The translations under genes and the position numbers were made by a program. The notes under the pieces are model-generated. The model saw only the letters and a program-made list of their open reading frames with translations. It was not told the origin of the DNA and did no database searches. 36,607 bases of DNA from Anaerolineaceae bacterium UBA5311. Its GTDB lineage: Bacteria; Chloroflexota; Anaerolineae; Anaerolineales; Anaerolineaceae. Shown here one piece after another: positions 1 to 8,034 of the stretch (positions are counted from its first letter, which is position 1; every line of letters starts with the position of its first letter). The stretch lies in NCBI GenBank assembly GCA_002411175.1, contig DHRN01000049.1, positions 46,538 to 83,144 on the forward strand, written 5' to 3'.

Positions 1-176
1 AGGGTCTTACCGTTCCGATTGACAAGATCCTTCGCAAAAGAGGCTTAGAATGACAAAACCCAGCTCCTGTTCCCTATTCCCTGTTTCCTGGTCTCTGTTT
101 CCTGGTCCCTGTTCACGGCTTCCATACATATTGCGTGTTTAATCTAAACACATTCACGTTGAGAATCGCTGCCTGT
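1..176. repeat. Dispersed intergenic repeat, copy 1 (cut by window start)
   Basis: This stretch is closely similar to positions 30637-30782. Both copies run in the same order: a GGATCTT/AAGATCC-type inverted repeat (degenerate in this copy), a shared segment around AGAGGCTTAGAATGACAAAA, a pyrimidine-rich tract of TTCCCTA/TTCCCTG/TTCCTGG heptamer-like units (about 72-115), and a tail containing TTGAGAAT. Both copies lie immediately upstream of a gene on the same strand (chlD here, greA there). The complementary strand of the heptamer tract is G-rich. The left edge is not visible because the window begins here. Confidence 0.8.
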
Positions 177-196
177 GAGCTATCAGCTTACACACG

Positions 197-205
197 TGCT
201 ATAAT
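197..205 (+). promoter_or_regulatory. Extended -10 promoter for chlD
   Basis: TGC followed by a perfect TATAAT (200-205) forms an extended -10 element 23 bases before the preferred start codon at 228. No convincing -35 hexamer lies 16-18 bases upstream, which is common for extended -10 promoters. A transcript starting near 212 would exclude the ATG at 135 and therefore supports the start at 228. Confidence 0.55.
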
Positions 206-227
206 CCTTCTCGCAAAGGATGGATGT

Positions 228-1358
228 ATGAACCAAAAAGTGATCTTCCCCTTCACGGCAATCGTCGGGCAGGAACGCATGATGCGCGGGCTAATCCTGA
301 ACGCGGTCGATCCTCGTATCGGCGGTGTGCTCATCCGCGGCGAACGCGGTACCGCTAAATCGACTGCGGCGCGGGCGCTGGCAGCGCTGCTGCCGCCTAT
401 CGCCGTGGTTCAAGACTGCCGCTTCGGCTGCGACCCGCTCAAACCAACCACCTGGTGCACCGAATGCCAGGAGCGTTTTTTGCAAGGCGAAGACCCGCTG
501 CCGGTCGAAACCAAAACCACACCTTTCGTCAACCTGCCCGTCTCGGCAACTGAAGACCGCGTGGTGGGCACGCTGGATATCGAACGTGCCATCCAGAAAG
601 GCGAACGCCATTTTGAACCGGGCGTGCTGGCATCGGCGAACCGCGGGCTGCTCTATATTGACGAAGTCAACCTGCTGGACGATCACGTGGTGGACATTTT
701 GCTCGATTCGGCTGCGATGGGCATGAACGTGGTGGAGCGCGAGGGCATCTCCTTCAGCCACCCGGCGCGCTTTATCCTCGTAGGCACGATGAACCCCGAA
801 GAAGGCGATTTACGACCGCAGTTGCTCGACCGCTTCGCGTTTTCGGTCGAGATTCGCGGGATTTTGGACAAAGCCCAGCGCGTGGAGATTATGCGGAGAA
901 ATATTGCCTTCGAATCCGATCCTGAGGCTTTCAGGGAAAATTTTCTGGACCAGGAGCTCGCGCTTTCGCAGCGGATAGAGCATGCAAGGCGCCTGGTGGA
1001 AGAAGTGGGTTATACGCAGCGTGATTTGCTGATCATCGCCGACCTGACCTCCTCGATGGAGGTTGACGGGCACCGCTCTGACCTGGTGATCCTGAAAGGG
1101 GCACGGGCGCAGGCGGCGTTCGACGGGCGCGATCACATCACCCCGACCGATATCGCCCTTGCAGCAGAACTGGCACTTCCACACCGCGTAAAGGCGGGTC
1201 CATTCCGCAAAAGCGAGTCGGGAGTTGAGTCGCTGAACGCAAAAATCGCCGACCTGAAAATGCAGACCACGCTGGCAGAAACCAAGGACGACAGCACGCA
1301 GGAACCGGAGCAAGATCCGGACGATGGTAAAAAAAAAGTGATGCCGCGGGGGACGTAG
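228..1358 (+). CDS. chlD: ChlD/BchD-type metal chelatase, AAA+ half (zero-frame product)
   Basis: This is the AAA+ ATPase half of a magnesium/cobalt chelatase medium subunit, which drives metal insertion into a tetrapyrrole. Walker A is GERGTAKST near residue 45, Walker B is LLYIDEVN, and a four-Cys cluster (CRFGC...CTEC) follows Walker A. ATG 228 is preferred because AAAGGA lies 7 bases upstream and a TATAAT sits between it and the alternative ATG at 135. The frame ends in an acidic linker after a run of nine A (1329-1337) and stops at 1358, giving 376 residues, about the size of a ChlI small subunit. The VWA half continues in the -1 frame. No cobN/chlH or other tetrapyrrole gene is visible here, so the metal is not determined; in a non-photosynthetic lineage cobalt is the likelier one. 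Confidence 0.85.
   Translation: MNQKVIFPFTAIVGQERMMRGLILNAVDPRIGGVLIRGERGTAKSTAARALAALLPPIAVVQDCRFGCDPLKPTTWCTECQERFLQGEDPLPVETKTTPFVNLPVSATEDRVVGTLDIERAIQKGERHFEPGVLASANRGLLYIDEVNLLDDHVVDILLDSAAMGMNVVEREGISFSHPARFILVGTMNPEEGDLRPQLLDRFAFSVEIRGILDKAQRVEIMRRNIAFESDPEAFRENFLDQELALSQRIEHARRLVEEVGYTQRDLLIIADLTSSMEVDGHRSDLVILKGARAQAAFDGRDHITPTDIALAAELALPHRVKAGPFRKSESGVESLNAKIADLKMQTTLAETKDDSTQEPEQDPDDGKKKVMPRGT
1329..1338 (+). other. Probable -1 frameshift or slippage site in chlD
   Basis: Nine consecutive A (1329-1337) are followed by G. The zero frame reads GGT AAA AAA AAA GTG, containing a classic A AAA AAA slippery heptamer at 1331-1337. A -1 shift continues as Ser-Asp-Ala-Ala-Gly-Asp-Val-Glu, a natural extension of the acidic linker, into the VWA domain. 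The -1 frame has a stop at 1328-1330 just before the run and no ATG, GTG or TTG until GTG 1397, so the downstream half has no obvious independent start. Transcriptional slippage adding one A, or an assembly error in the homopolymer, would give the same protein. A GGAG at 1307-1310 is about 20 bases upstream, rather far for a stimulatory Shine-Dalgarno, and I saw no strong downstream stem. Confidence 0.7.
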
Positions 1359-2341
1359 AAAAAGAGGAAAGCAGCTGGGACCCGGACATCCCCATCGTGG
1401 GAGAAGGGCAGCAGGACGTGTTTGTGCAGCTGAACCCACAGTGGTGGGATGGCGGCAAGGTGGTAAAACCAGGCGAAACTTTTGAACCCAGGCAGCTGGA
1501 CACTCCGCTGGATGAAATGGTGCGCAAACAGGGTGGAAGGCGCTCACAGACCATGTCCAAAACCAAGCGCGGTCGCTACATTCAATCGCGACCAGCCCCC
1601 AGGGACCGCAGCGATGTAGCCTTTGACGCCACACTGCGCGCCGCAGCTCCGCACCAACGCTATCGCCAGGCTTTGAAGGATGAACGAAAGGTCGCCTTCG
1701 CGGTGCGGTCAGACGATTTCCAGAAAAAAATCAGAGTCCGTAAAACTGCCAACCTGATTTTGTTTTTGGTGGACGGTTCGTGGTCGATGGCGGTTGCGGA
1801 GCGGATGAAGGCGACCAAGGCTGCGATTTTGAGCCTGCTTACTGATGCTTATCAACGGCGGGATCGGGTTGGGCTGGTGGTTTTTCAGAAAGACCGGGCT
1901 ACACTGGTTTTAGCTCCGACCAATTCCGTCTTGCTGGCACAGCGGGCGCTGGCAAACATTCCGGTAGGCGGAAAAACCCCGCTCTCGGCTGGGCTGGAGA
2001 TGGCATGGGAGGTTATTCAGCGCGAGAAGATCCTGCATCCGGACGTGCAGCCGCTGTTAATTGTCTTGACGGATGGCGCGGGGAATGTACCCTTGACACC
2101 TGGCAAACCAGTGGCGGAGGAGATGGCAGAACTGGCAGGTATGTTTGCCCATGAGAAAATTCACAGCGTGGTGATCAACATGGAGCAAAAAGTTTTTGAC
2201 AGCGGGCTGGCGCAGCGCCTTGCGGAAAATATGAACGCGGTGTGCTACACAATCGAGGATTTGCGGGGTGATACGTTGTATGAGACGGTACAAAAGGAGA
2301 TATCAGCGCCGAGCGTGCCAACTTATCGGGATCTGGGGTGA
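1337..2341 (+). CDS. chlD: ChlD/BchD-type metal chelatase, VWA half (reached by -1 frameshift)
   Basis: This is the C-terminal half of the same chelatase subunit. A charged linker (EKEESSWDPD...) is followed by a von Willebrand A domain with an intact MIDAS: DGSWS, then the Thr of GGKTPL, then the Asp of LTDGAGN. In the family this domain docks the AAA+ ring to the large catalytic subunit. Joined to the upstream half at 1337 it gives one 704-residue protein, a normal size for ChlD-type fusions carrying both AAA+ and VWA. The first possible in-frame start is GTG 1397, which has no good ribosome binding site at the right distance, so independent initiation is unlikely. It converges with the DMT transporter, whose stop lies 33 bases away. 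Confidence 0.82.
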   Translation, partial: SDAAGDVEKEESSWDPDIPIVGEGQQDVFVQLNPQWWDGGKVVKPGETFEPRQLDTPLDEMVRKQGGRRSQTMSKTKRGRYIQSRPAPRDRSDVAFDATLRAAAPHQRYRQALKDERKVAFAVRSDDFQKKIRVRKTANLILFLVDGSWSMAVAERMKATKAAILSLLTDAYQRRDRVGLVVFQKDRATLVLAPTNSVLLAQRALANIPVGGKTPLSAGLEMAWEVIQREKILHPDVQPLLIVLTDGAGNVPLTPGKPVAEEMAELAGMFAHEKIHSVVINMEQKVFDSGLAQRLAENMNAVCYTIEDLRGDTLYETVQKEISAPSVPTYRDLG

Positions 2342-2373
2342 CTATTACCGCTGGACACCTCTCGACAATCGGA

Positions 2374-3315
2374 TTAAGTCGGTGACTCTTCCTCACTCAG
2401 CTTACTACTGCCTTCTTCAGAGGGGATGGGAATGTTTCCCCGAGGCTTGAGGTTAACCAGCACAGTTCCGATACTGGCAACTGCCAAACCAGCCGCGCCG
2501 ACCCAGGTGAGACTCTCATCAAGGAAAAGCCAGGCGAGCAGGCTTATCTGGACCAGCATGGTGTTGTTGATAATGCTGGATTCCATCGCCGTCAGAACCT
2601 GCAAGCTTTTGTTCCAGAGCCAAAAAGCCAGGGCTGTATTGACAACCGCCAGCCAGGTCATAATCAGCCATGATCTCGTGCTTAATGGAGGCAGTCCCTG
2701 AAATGCAGCTCCGCTCCCCAACAGTATCATCGCGCCGAAACCCATGCTGATCGCGGTAACGATAAGCGGGTCGAGGCTTTTTTGTCGGTTGATCCAGCGC
2801 CCCAAAACAGATGCGACCGAATTTGAAAGTACGGTAAAAACTCCAAGTGTGAGACCAAGAACGCTCTTTGGCAGGCTCGTTTGAGGAAAAAAATAGATCA
2901 CCACACCCAGCAGAAAAATAATCAAACCGCTCCATTGCAGTTTGCTGACGGGTTCATTCAAAATAAACAACCCGATGAGTGCCACCAAGGGTGCCGAAAA
3001 GTTGAGCATCAGGCTGAGGGTGATCGCATCAAGATACTTCAGCGATAAAAATTGCCCTCCCTGGGTGAAGGCGTAATAAACCAGCCCAAGCATCAGCAGC
3101 ATTCCCCAATCCTGCTTCTTTAATTTTTGAACAGCTTCCCGTTGTTTGATCAGTCCGGGTAAAAGGACAATGAAAGCGATGGAATAACGCAAGCCCGCAA
3201 AAGTGAGCGGCGGTATTTCATCGATTGTTAATTTAATCAGCACCCAGGAACTTGACCATAACAAGGTCACCAATAAAGCCTGCATGACGGCTTTATTTTT
3301 ATGGGAAAGCTGCAT
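2374..3315 (-). CDS. EamA/DMT-family membrane transporter
   Basis: This 313-residue hydrophobic protein has about ten predicted membrane helices in two homologous halves, the usual layout of the drug/metabolite transporter (EamA) family. The N-terminal half carries WSSSWVLIKL and PPLTFAGLRYSIAF, typical of the first EamA repeat, and the second half ends in a family-like GxxLVxAGxxLVN-type helix. The ATG at 3315 is preceded on the minus strand by AGGAG nine bases upstream. Members export amino acids, metabolites or drugs, and the substrate cannot be read from sequence. The hydrophilic C-terminal tail is rich in Ser and Glu. Confidence 0.85.
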   Translation of the reverse strand: MQLSHKNKAVMQALLVTLLWSSSWVLIKLTIDEIPPLTFAGLRYSIAFIVLLPGLIKQREAVQKLKKQDWGMLLMLGLVYYAFTQGGQFLSLKYLDAITLSLMLNFSAPLVALIGLFILNEPVSKLQWSGLIIFLLGVVIYFFPQTSLPKSVLGLTLGVFTVLSNSVASVLGRWINRQKSLDPLIVTAISMGFGAMILLGSGAAFQGLPPLSTRSWLIMTWLAVVNTALAFWLWNKSLQVLTAMESSIINNTMLVQISLLAWLFLDESLTWVGAAGLAVASIGTVLVNLKPRGNIPIPSEEGSSKLSEEESPT

Positions 3316-3532
3316 AATGAGCGCTCCTGTTCCGGGTGTGAAATTAACTGCCGAACCCCTGCCAATGATAGCTCAATCCGGGGCTGCGTTTTCGCTTTAC
3401 AAGCCTGGTACAGCACTGCAAATGAAGATTGAAGCGGAGGTACACAGGCAAGCTCGGCGGGAAAATTGTAACACTGTTCACCCCTTGGATTGGTGAAGTT
3501 TGTTTATATTCCCAGGCGGACGCGTGTAATTA

Positions 3533-3566
3533 AGCAACCCCCTCTTGTATTTTTGAGGGGGTTGCT
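3533..3566 (-). terminator. Strong hairpin downstream of kbl
   Basis: AGCAACCCCCTC (3533-3544) pairs perfectly with GAGGGGGTTGCT (3555-3566) around a 10-base loop. It lies 19 bases beyond the kbl stop. The sequence after the stem on the minus strand is only moderately T-rich, so termination efficiency is uncertain. Confidence 0.6.
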
Positions 3567-3584
3567 GTTGATCATGAGATCAGA

Positions 3585-4769
3585 CTATGCGCCTTTGCCA
3601 AGTTGTTTGCCAACCCGCTCGAACGCGCCCAGTGCTTGCTCAAGATGTTCCTGGCTGTGGGCGGCTGAGATCATCACACGGATGCGAGCCATGCCCATGG
3701 GAACGGTAGGGAAGCCGAGCGATATTGCAAAAATGCCCTCGTCGAAAAGTTTGCGGCTGAATTCACGCGCGAGCTGGACATCGCCCAGCATCACCGGTGT
3801 GATCGGTGTCTGCGTGAGACCGGTGTCAAAGCCAAGCTTGCGAATTCCCTCCTGGAAGAAGCGCGCGTTAGACCATAAGCGATCGACCAACTCGGTGGAT
3901 TCCTCAAGCAGGTCTACCGATGCCAAACAAGCTGCCACATCAGGGACAGTCACTGCCGAGCTGAAAAGGAACGGGCGCCCGCGTTGGCGCAGCCACTCGA
4001 TGATTTTCGCATTACCGGCAACCACACCGCCAACCACACCGAAGGCTTTGCTGAACGTGCCGACTTCAGCATCAACCTGTCCATGAAGCTTAAAATGGTC
4101 CACAATGCCGCGCCCACCTTCGCCAACCACACCTTCGCCGTGGGCGTCATCGACCATGGTCATAAGGTTGTATTTTTTGGAAACTTCAACCAGCTTATCC
4201 AATGGAGCCAGGTCGCCATCCATCGAAAAGACACCATCGGTAATCATGAGACCGCGTCGATAAGTTCCCTGTGCTTCCTTGACCACGCGTTCAAAATCTT
4301 CCACGTCGGCATGCTTGAAGCGATGGATTTTTGCCCCAGAGAGGCGGGACCCATCAATGATTGAAGCGTGGTTCAATTCATCTGAAAAAATCGCATCTTC
4401 TTTGCCAACCAGGGCAGGGATTGTGGCTCCGTTGGCACTGAAACCAGATTGGAAGGTAATCGCGTCTTCCACGCGTTTGAATTTAGCCATGCGTTTTTCC
4501 AACTCGACATGCAGGCTCATTGTTCCTGCAATAGAACGCACCGCACTGGGTCCAACCCCATATTGTTTCATGGCATCAATGGCTGCTTGGACCAGGCGGG
4601 GGTGGTTTGCCAGTCCAAGATAATTGTTGGCGCAAAAATTGAGCACCTGTTTTCCGTTGATGATCACTTCGGGACCCTGGGCAGAGTCCATCGTGGGGAT
4701 TGTGTTGTAGAATCCGGTTTCTTTGAGGGTGTTGAGTTCTTCGTCGATCCAGGCTAATTTGTCGGTCAT
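3585..4769 (-). CDS. kbl: Glycine C-acetyltransferase (2-amino-3-ketobutyrate CoA ligase)
   Basis: This PLP-dependent alpha-oxoamine synthase of 394 residues has the usual family length. It cleaves 2-amino-3-ketobutyrate with CoA to glycine and acetyl-CoA in threonine catabolism. Visible signatures are NFCANNYLGLANHP near the N-terminus, DELNHASIIDG, the cofactor-binding DDAHGEGVVG, and GTFSKAFG, whose Lys should form the Schiff base with PLP. The start at 4769 has a strong GGAGGAG just upstream. A threonine dehydrogenase (tdh) partner is not adjacent. Related enzymes (BioF, HemA, SPT) share the fold, but the overall sequence pattern best fits Kbl. Confidence 0.93.
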   Translation of the reverse strand: MTDKLAWIDEELNTLKETGFYNTIPTMDSAQGPEVIINGKQVLNFCANNYLGLANHPRLVQAAIDAMKQYGVGPSAVRSIAGTMSLHVELEKRMAKFKRVEDAITFQSGFSANGATIPALVGKEDAIFSDELNHASIIDGSRLSGAKIHRFKHADVEDFERVVKEAQGTYRRGLMITDGVFSMDGDLAPLDKLVEVSKKYNLMTMVDDAHGEGVVGEGGRGIVDHFKLHGQVDAEVGTFSKAFGVVGGVVAGNAKIIEWLRQRGRPFLFSSAVTVPDVAACLASVDLLEESTELVDRLWSNARFFQEGIRKLGFDTGLTQTPITPVMLGDVQLAREFSRKLFDEGIFAISLGFPTVPMGMARIRVMISAAHSQEHLEQALGAFERVGKQLGKGA

Positions 4770-4808
4770 AATCTCCTCCGTGTCTAAATTGGTTTTGATA
4801 GTATCCTG

Positions 4809-4814
4809 ATTATA
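4809..4814 (-). promoter_or_regulatory. -10 box for kbl
   Basis: On the minus strand this reads TATAAT, 40 bases upstream of the kbl start codon. No clear -35 hexamer was found at the usual spacing, so this is a single-element prediction. Confidence 0.45.
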
Positions 4815-4869
4815 CTCTCGCCCTTTTCAAAAATTGGATGGCAAGCTATCCTGTTTTTTTTCGTTGAAG

Positions 4870-4875
4870 TATAAT
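4870..4875 (+). promoter_or_regulatory. -10 box for nagB
   Basis: A perfect TATAAT lies 31 bases before ATG 4906, divergent from the kbl promoter about 60 bases away. The -35 region is poor. Its position argues against the upstream ATG at 4834 as the translation start. Confidence 0.45.
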
Positions 4876-4905
4876 GCCATCGTTATCCCGAATGAGGAGA
4901 AAACA

Positions 4906-5649
4906 ATGGTAATAATCAGGACTGAAGATTACGCTGAAATAAGCCGGAAAGCAGCCAGGCTTATCGCCGCCCAGGTGTTGCTGAAGCCGGGTTGTGTGCT
5001 TGGGCTGGCAACTGGTTCGACCCCAAATGGTACCTACCAGGAGTTAATTCGAGTTCATAAGGAAGAAGGACTCAGTTTTCGCACGGTGAAAACTGTCAAC
5101 CTGGACGAATATTATGGTCTCCCTGCTGAGCATGAGCAAAGTTATCATCACTATATGAAGGATAAATTGTTTGACCATATCGATATTCTTCCAGAAAACA
5201 CCCATGTGCCGGATGGACTGGCTCCCGACCCCGCGAATTACGGCAAAAAGTATGACGAACTGATTGTGGCATTGGGCGGTATCGACCTTCTGCTGCTTGG
5301 TATCGGCAGTAATCGGCATATCGCTTTTAACGAGCCGGGCGTACGTTTTTCAGCACAGACACGCTTGGTGGATTTGGACCAACACACCATCGAAGACAAT
5401 GCCCGCTTTTTTGAATCGGAAAAGGATGTTCCCCGACAAGCCATCTCGATGGGGATGAAATCGATCCTTGGTGCAAGGCGGATTATACTCATCGCAAGTG
5501 GTGCCGGAAAAGCAAGCGCGGTCCGCGATATGCTGGAGGGTCCTATTGATCCGATGCTGCCTGCTTCGATTCTCCAGCTGCATCAGGATGTCATCCTGAT
5601 TGCGGATCAGGCAGCCTTATCGCTGGTTTCACCGGAATTGATACAATAG
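4906..5649 (+). CDS. nagB: Glucosamine-6-phosphate deaminase
   Basis: This 247-residue cytoplasmic enzyme converts glucosamine-6-phosphate to fructose-6-phosphate and ammonia, the entry step of amino-sugar catabolism. Signatures are the phosphate-binding GLATGSTPNGTY, the catalytic-Asp segment TVNLDEYYGL, and the HIAFNEPG motif with its His and Glu. ATG 4906 was chosen over 4834 because GAGGAG lies just upstream and the family N-terminus begins here. The usual GIGxNGHIAFNEP reads GIGSNRHIAFNEP, with Arg replacing the Gly before the catalytic His. That is unusual but leaves the His and Glu intact. No nagA or PTS gene is adjacent. It diverges from kbl. Confidence 0.92.
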   Translation: MVIIRTEDYAEISRKAARLIAAQVLLKPGCVLGLATGSTPNGTYQELIRVHKEEGLSFRTVKTVNLDEYYGLPAEHEQSYHHYMKDKLFDHIDILPENTHVPDGLAPDPANYGKKYDELIVALGGIDLLLLGIGSNRHIAFNEPGVRFSAQTRLVDLDQHTIEDNARFFESEKDVPRQAISMGMKSILGARRIILIASGAGKASAVRDMLEGPIDPMLPASILQLHQDVILIADQAALSLVSPELIQ

Positions 5650-5743
5650 AACAATTTTCTCTGCATTAAGTGCCGATGTGGGTGACCACTTTGAAGGCAG
5701 ACCCCATGCAAGCACTGATGTCGACGCTCTGACCACCCATCCA

Positions 5744-6595
5744 TTATCCCGACAGAGGATGAACGCAAAGCGCCAGGGCTTTTGGACCGGTATGCAGCCC
5801 AACCACAGGACCAGTGCTGGAAATGAACAACTCAAGCGGTTTCCCCACCTCCAGAACACGCTCTTTTAGCTCAAGCGCGGTTTCGTATGCGTCTCCATGA
5901 AGGATTGCCAGCCGACAGCTGGAGATATCCGGTACCCGTTTGAAAAACGCGGACAGAAGACCTTCTTTTAGCCCCTTGAAGGCACGCTTCAAAGCGATCG
6001 CTTCGAATTTGCCCTTTTCGGAGCTCAGACTCAGGATTGGTTTGACAGGCAGCATGCTCGTGAGCCAGCGAAACGTGTTTCCCATGCGTCCGCCGCGCGC
6101 CACCCACGAAAGTGTGTCAAGCCCGAACAAGATAAAAACAGATTTTCGGGTTTCTTCAATCACTTTCAGCACATCAGCAATGGATCCTCCCGAAGCGGCA
6201 CTGCGCGCGCCAGCGAGCGCTTGCCATCCGGTGAGCATCGTGGTGCCCTGGGTATCGACAACATGGACAGGCAGCTTGTAATCAGCGGCAGCAAGCTGGG
6301 CGATTTTATGGGTTGAGCTAAGTCTGGAGCCGATAGGCAAACAGACAATCTGCGTGGCGCCTCTTGCGATCGCGGCGTTGTAAGCTGCTTTAAATTCTCC
6401 AACTGTAGGCGTAGCGGAAGTAGGATGGACGGGGTCAGTTAAAGCGCGGCGATAGAACTCTTCCGGTTGGATGGTGACACGATCGAGAAATTCTTCATCT
6501 CCCCAGATGAGATGGGTTGGCACAACCTGAATATCGTATTCCTCGATCAGCTCCTGTGGTATATCGGCAGTGCTGTCGCAAACGAATTTGATCAT
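5744..6595 (-). CDS. DegV-family fatty-acid-binding protein
   Basis: This 283-residue DegV-family protein binds fatty acids in its family; in some Gram-positive bacteria relatives (FakB) present fatty acids to a FakA kinase. The N-terminus MIKFVCDSTADIPQELIEEY is diagnostic, followed by the HPTSATPTVGEF segment with the conserved Thr-Ser, PIGSRLSSTHKIA, and RGGRMG in the second lobe. The start has GGAG seven bases upstream. No FakA-like kinase is in the window, so the partner is unknown. The 94 bases between its stop and nagB hold nothing I recognise. Confidence 0.92.
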   Translation of the reverse strand: MIKFVCDSTADIPQELIEEYDIQVVPTHLIWGDEEFLDRVTIQPEEFYRRALTDPVHPTSATPTVGEFKAAYNAAIARGATQIVCLPIGSRLSSTHKIAQLAAADYKLPVHVVDTQGTTMLTGWQALAGARSAASGGSIADVLKVIEETRKSVFILFGLDTLSWVARGGRMGNTFRWLTSMLPVKPILSLSSEKGKFEAIALKRAFKGLKEGLLSAFFKRVPDISSCRLAILHGDAYETALELKERVLEVGKPLELFISSTGPVVGLHTGPKALALCVHPLSG

Positions 6596-6852
6596 CTTGC
6601 TTCTCCTACAATATTATTAACCACAATTTTACTCAATAATTGTTCCCGTATTCACCGTGAACACCAATGCCCCCAGCGTTATCCAAGCTAAATGTCCTCC
6701 ATCTGGGGTTGTTTCAGGCGCAAATCAGGTTGAACTGCAGCCGGTCCAATATCACGGGGCTCCTGGAGTTTGGCTGTTTGCTGTTTATGTTATACCGCAA
6801 GGTGTGGTTAAGTGCGATGATTGTTTGTTGAAAGTAATTTGAAAACGTTGAC

Positions 6853-8034
6853 TTAATCGCTATTCTTTTCGCAGATCCAGCGGCTGCCGGGTACTGGCTC
6901 AAGCCGTGTGAAGCCAGCGCGGGCGTAAAAACTGGCGTAGCCGATATCTGCTGTGTCATACCTGGTTGGCAAGGCAGGGCGCGGTTGGGTGATGTCATCA
7001 AGCGGAAGCACCTCGACGTTGTCTGCACCGGCTCTGAACGCTTCGCCAATCGCTTTGCGCACTAACGCCATGAATAAAGAAGAATACTCAGCCCGCTTTT
7101 GCAATGTTATCTGTCGGATAGCCCAATTGTTGCTGCCGGGATCTTTGGTTTTGACTGCCAGCGGGCAAACCAGTTCACAAGCTCCGATCACGCGCTGCTC
7201 CTCAACTAAAATCACACCTGATCTCAACCCAATCTTCCGATAATCATCCAGCTTTGCCAACTGCGGAGGTTCAACGCCCTCCAGCATCATTAAGATTTTT
7301 GCCTGCAATTCGGAGGAGATGCTCTCGCTATGTTTTTTGTCGAGGATATTGGTGAACGCAAGGTAATCCGCTGGGTTTTGGGGGACGCGCACACTGAAAC
7401 GCCCCGGCACCTGCCGCTTGCCAGGCGCGAGCCCTTCATAGAGGCTCAGTGCGTATTCCTCGTATTCTGCGGGAAGCTTTAGTTTGAAAAGGTTGCAGAT
7501 ATAGAACACATCCTGGTAATCCTCGTGGTCAAAGTCGTAACCAAGATGAAAATCGACCAGCCATTCCGGATGGATACAGCTTACATTCGCGCCAGCAATT
7601 TTGCCCTGACCGGTTAACGAATCGCCCGGATATTCGACCCCTCCGACAATTTGCCCTTTGCTGTTTCGAACGAAGGTGTGCAGGTCGACCTGGTGACCGC
7701 AGCCATTTTCGAGCACAAATTTGGCTGCCCATTTATCACCCCTGGGAAGGTATTGATAATCGAGACGACGCAAGATATTGAGAAAGCGCCGAAGGTATTG
7801 TTGGTTAATTGCCAGGTCGAGGTCAGAATGCTCACGAGTTTGCCACCCGAGAAGGGCATCCACCGCCCAACCGCCATCGACTACAACCGGTATGCCGGCA
7901 ATTTCAGCCAGCGATAAAACCCGCCCCGCTTCCTCTTCATCCATCACCGCGTTTTCACTCGGGTGGTCGCGTGTCGGAAAATCACTGAGCAGTTCTGCCA
8001 ACTCTGGGTCGGATGGTCGCGCGGGGTTCGTCAC
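6853..8034 (-). CDS. Nucleotidyltransferase-GNAT fusion, resistance-enzyme-like
   Basis: This 393-residue protein appears to join two domains. Residues about 35-200 resemble lincosamide/aminoglycoside nucleotidyltransferases (Lnu and ANT(2'')-like): VVVDGGWAVDALLGWQTREHSDLDLAI carries the GG signature and a DLD metal-binding pair at residues 71-73, and HQVDLHTF follows. Residues about 215-390 look like a GNAT acetyltransferase, with an IGACEL central strand and a C-terminal GYASFYARAGFTRLEP typical of GNAT ends. The GTG start at 8034 overlaps the MFS stop (GTGA) and has GGGGAGG at good spacing. ATG 7944 would match the usual family N-terminus but has a poor ribosome site. Substrate is unknown; the coupled transporter suggests drug or metabolite handling. 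The first domain is clear, the second moderately so. Confidence 0.78.
   Translation of the reverse strand: MTNPARPSDPELAELLSDFPTRDHPSENAVMDEEEAGRVLSLAEIAGIPVVVDGGWAVDALLGWQTREHSDLDLAINQQYLRRFLNILRRLDYQYLPRGDKWAAKFVLENGCGHQVDLHTFVRNSKGQIVGGVEYPGDSLTGQGKIAGANVSCIHPEWLVDFHLGYDFDHEDYQDVFYICNLFKLKLPAEYEEYALSLYEGLAPGKRQVPGRFSVRVPQNPADYLAFTNILDKKHSESISSELQAKILMMLEGVEPPQLAKLDDYRKIGLRSGVILVEEQRVIGACELVCPLAVKTKDPGSNNWAIRQITLQKRAEYSSLFMALVRKAIGEAFRAGADNVEVLPLDDITQPRPALPTRYDTADIGYASFYARAGFTRLEPVPGSRWICEKNSD

Noticed and set aside
810..1634. Long minus-strand frame opposite chlD
   Set aside because: Antisense shadow of GC-rich coding sequence, Cys/Arg/Pro-rich with no recognisable domain.
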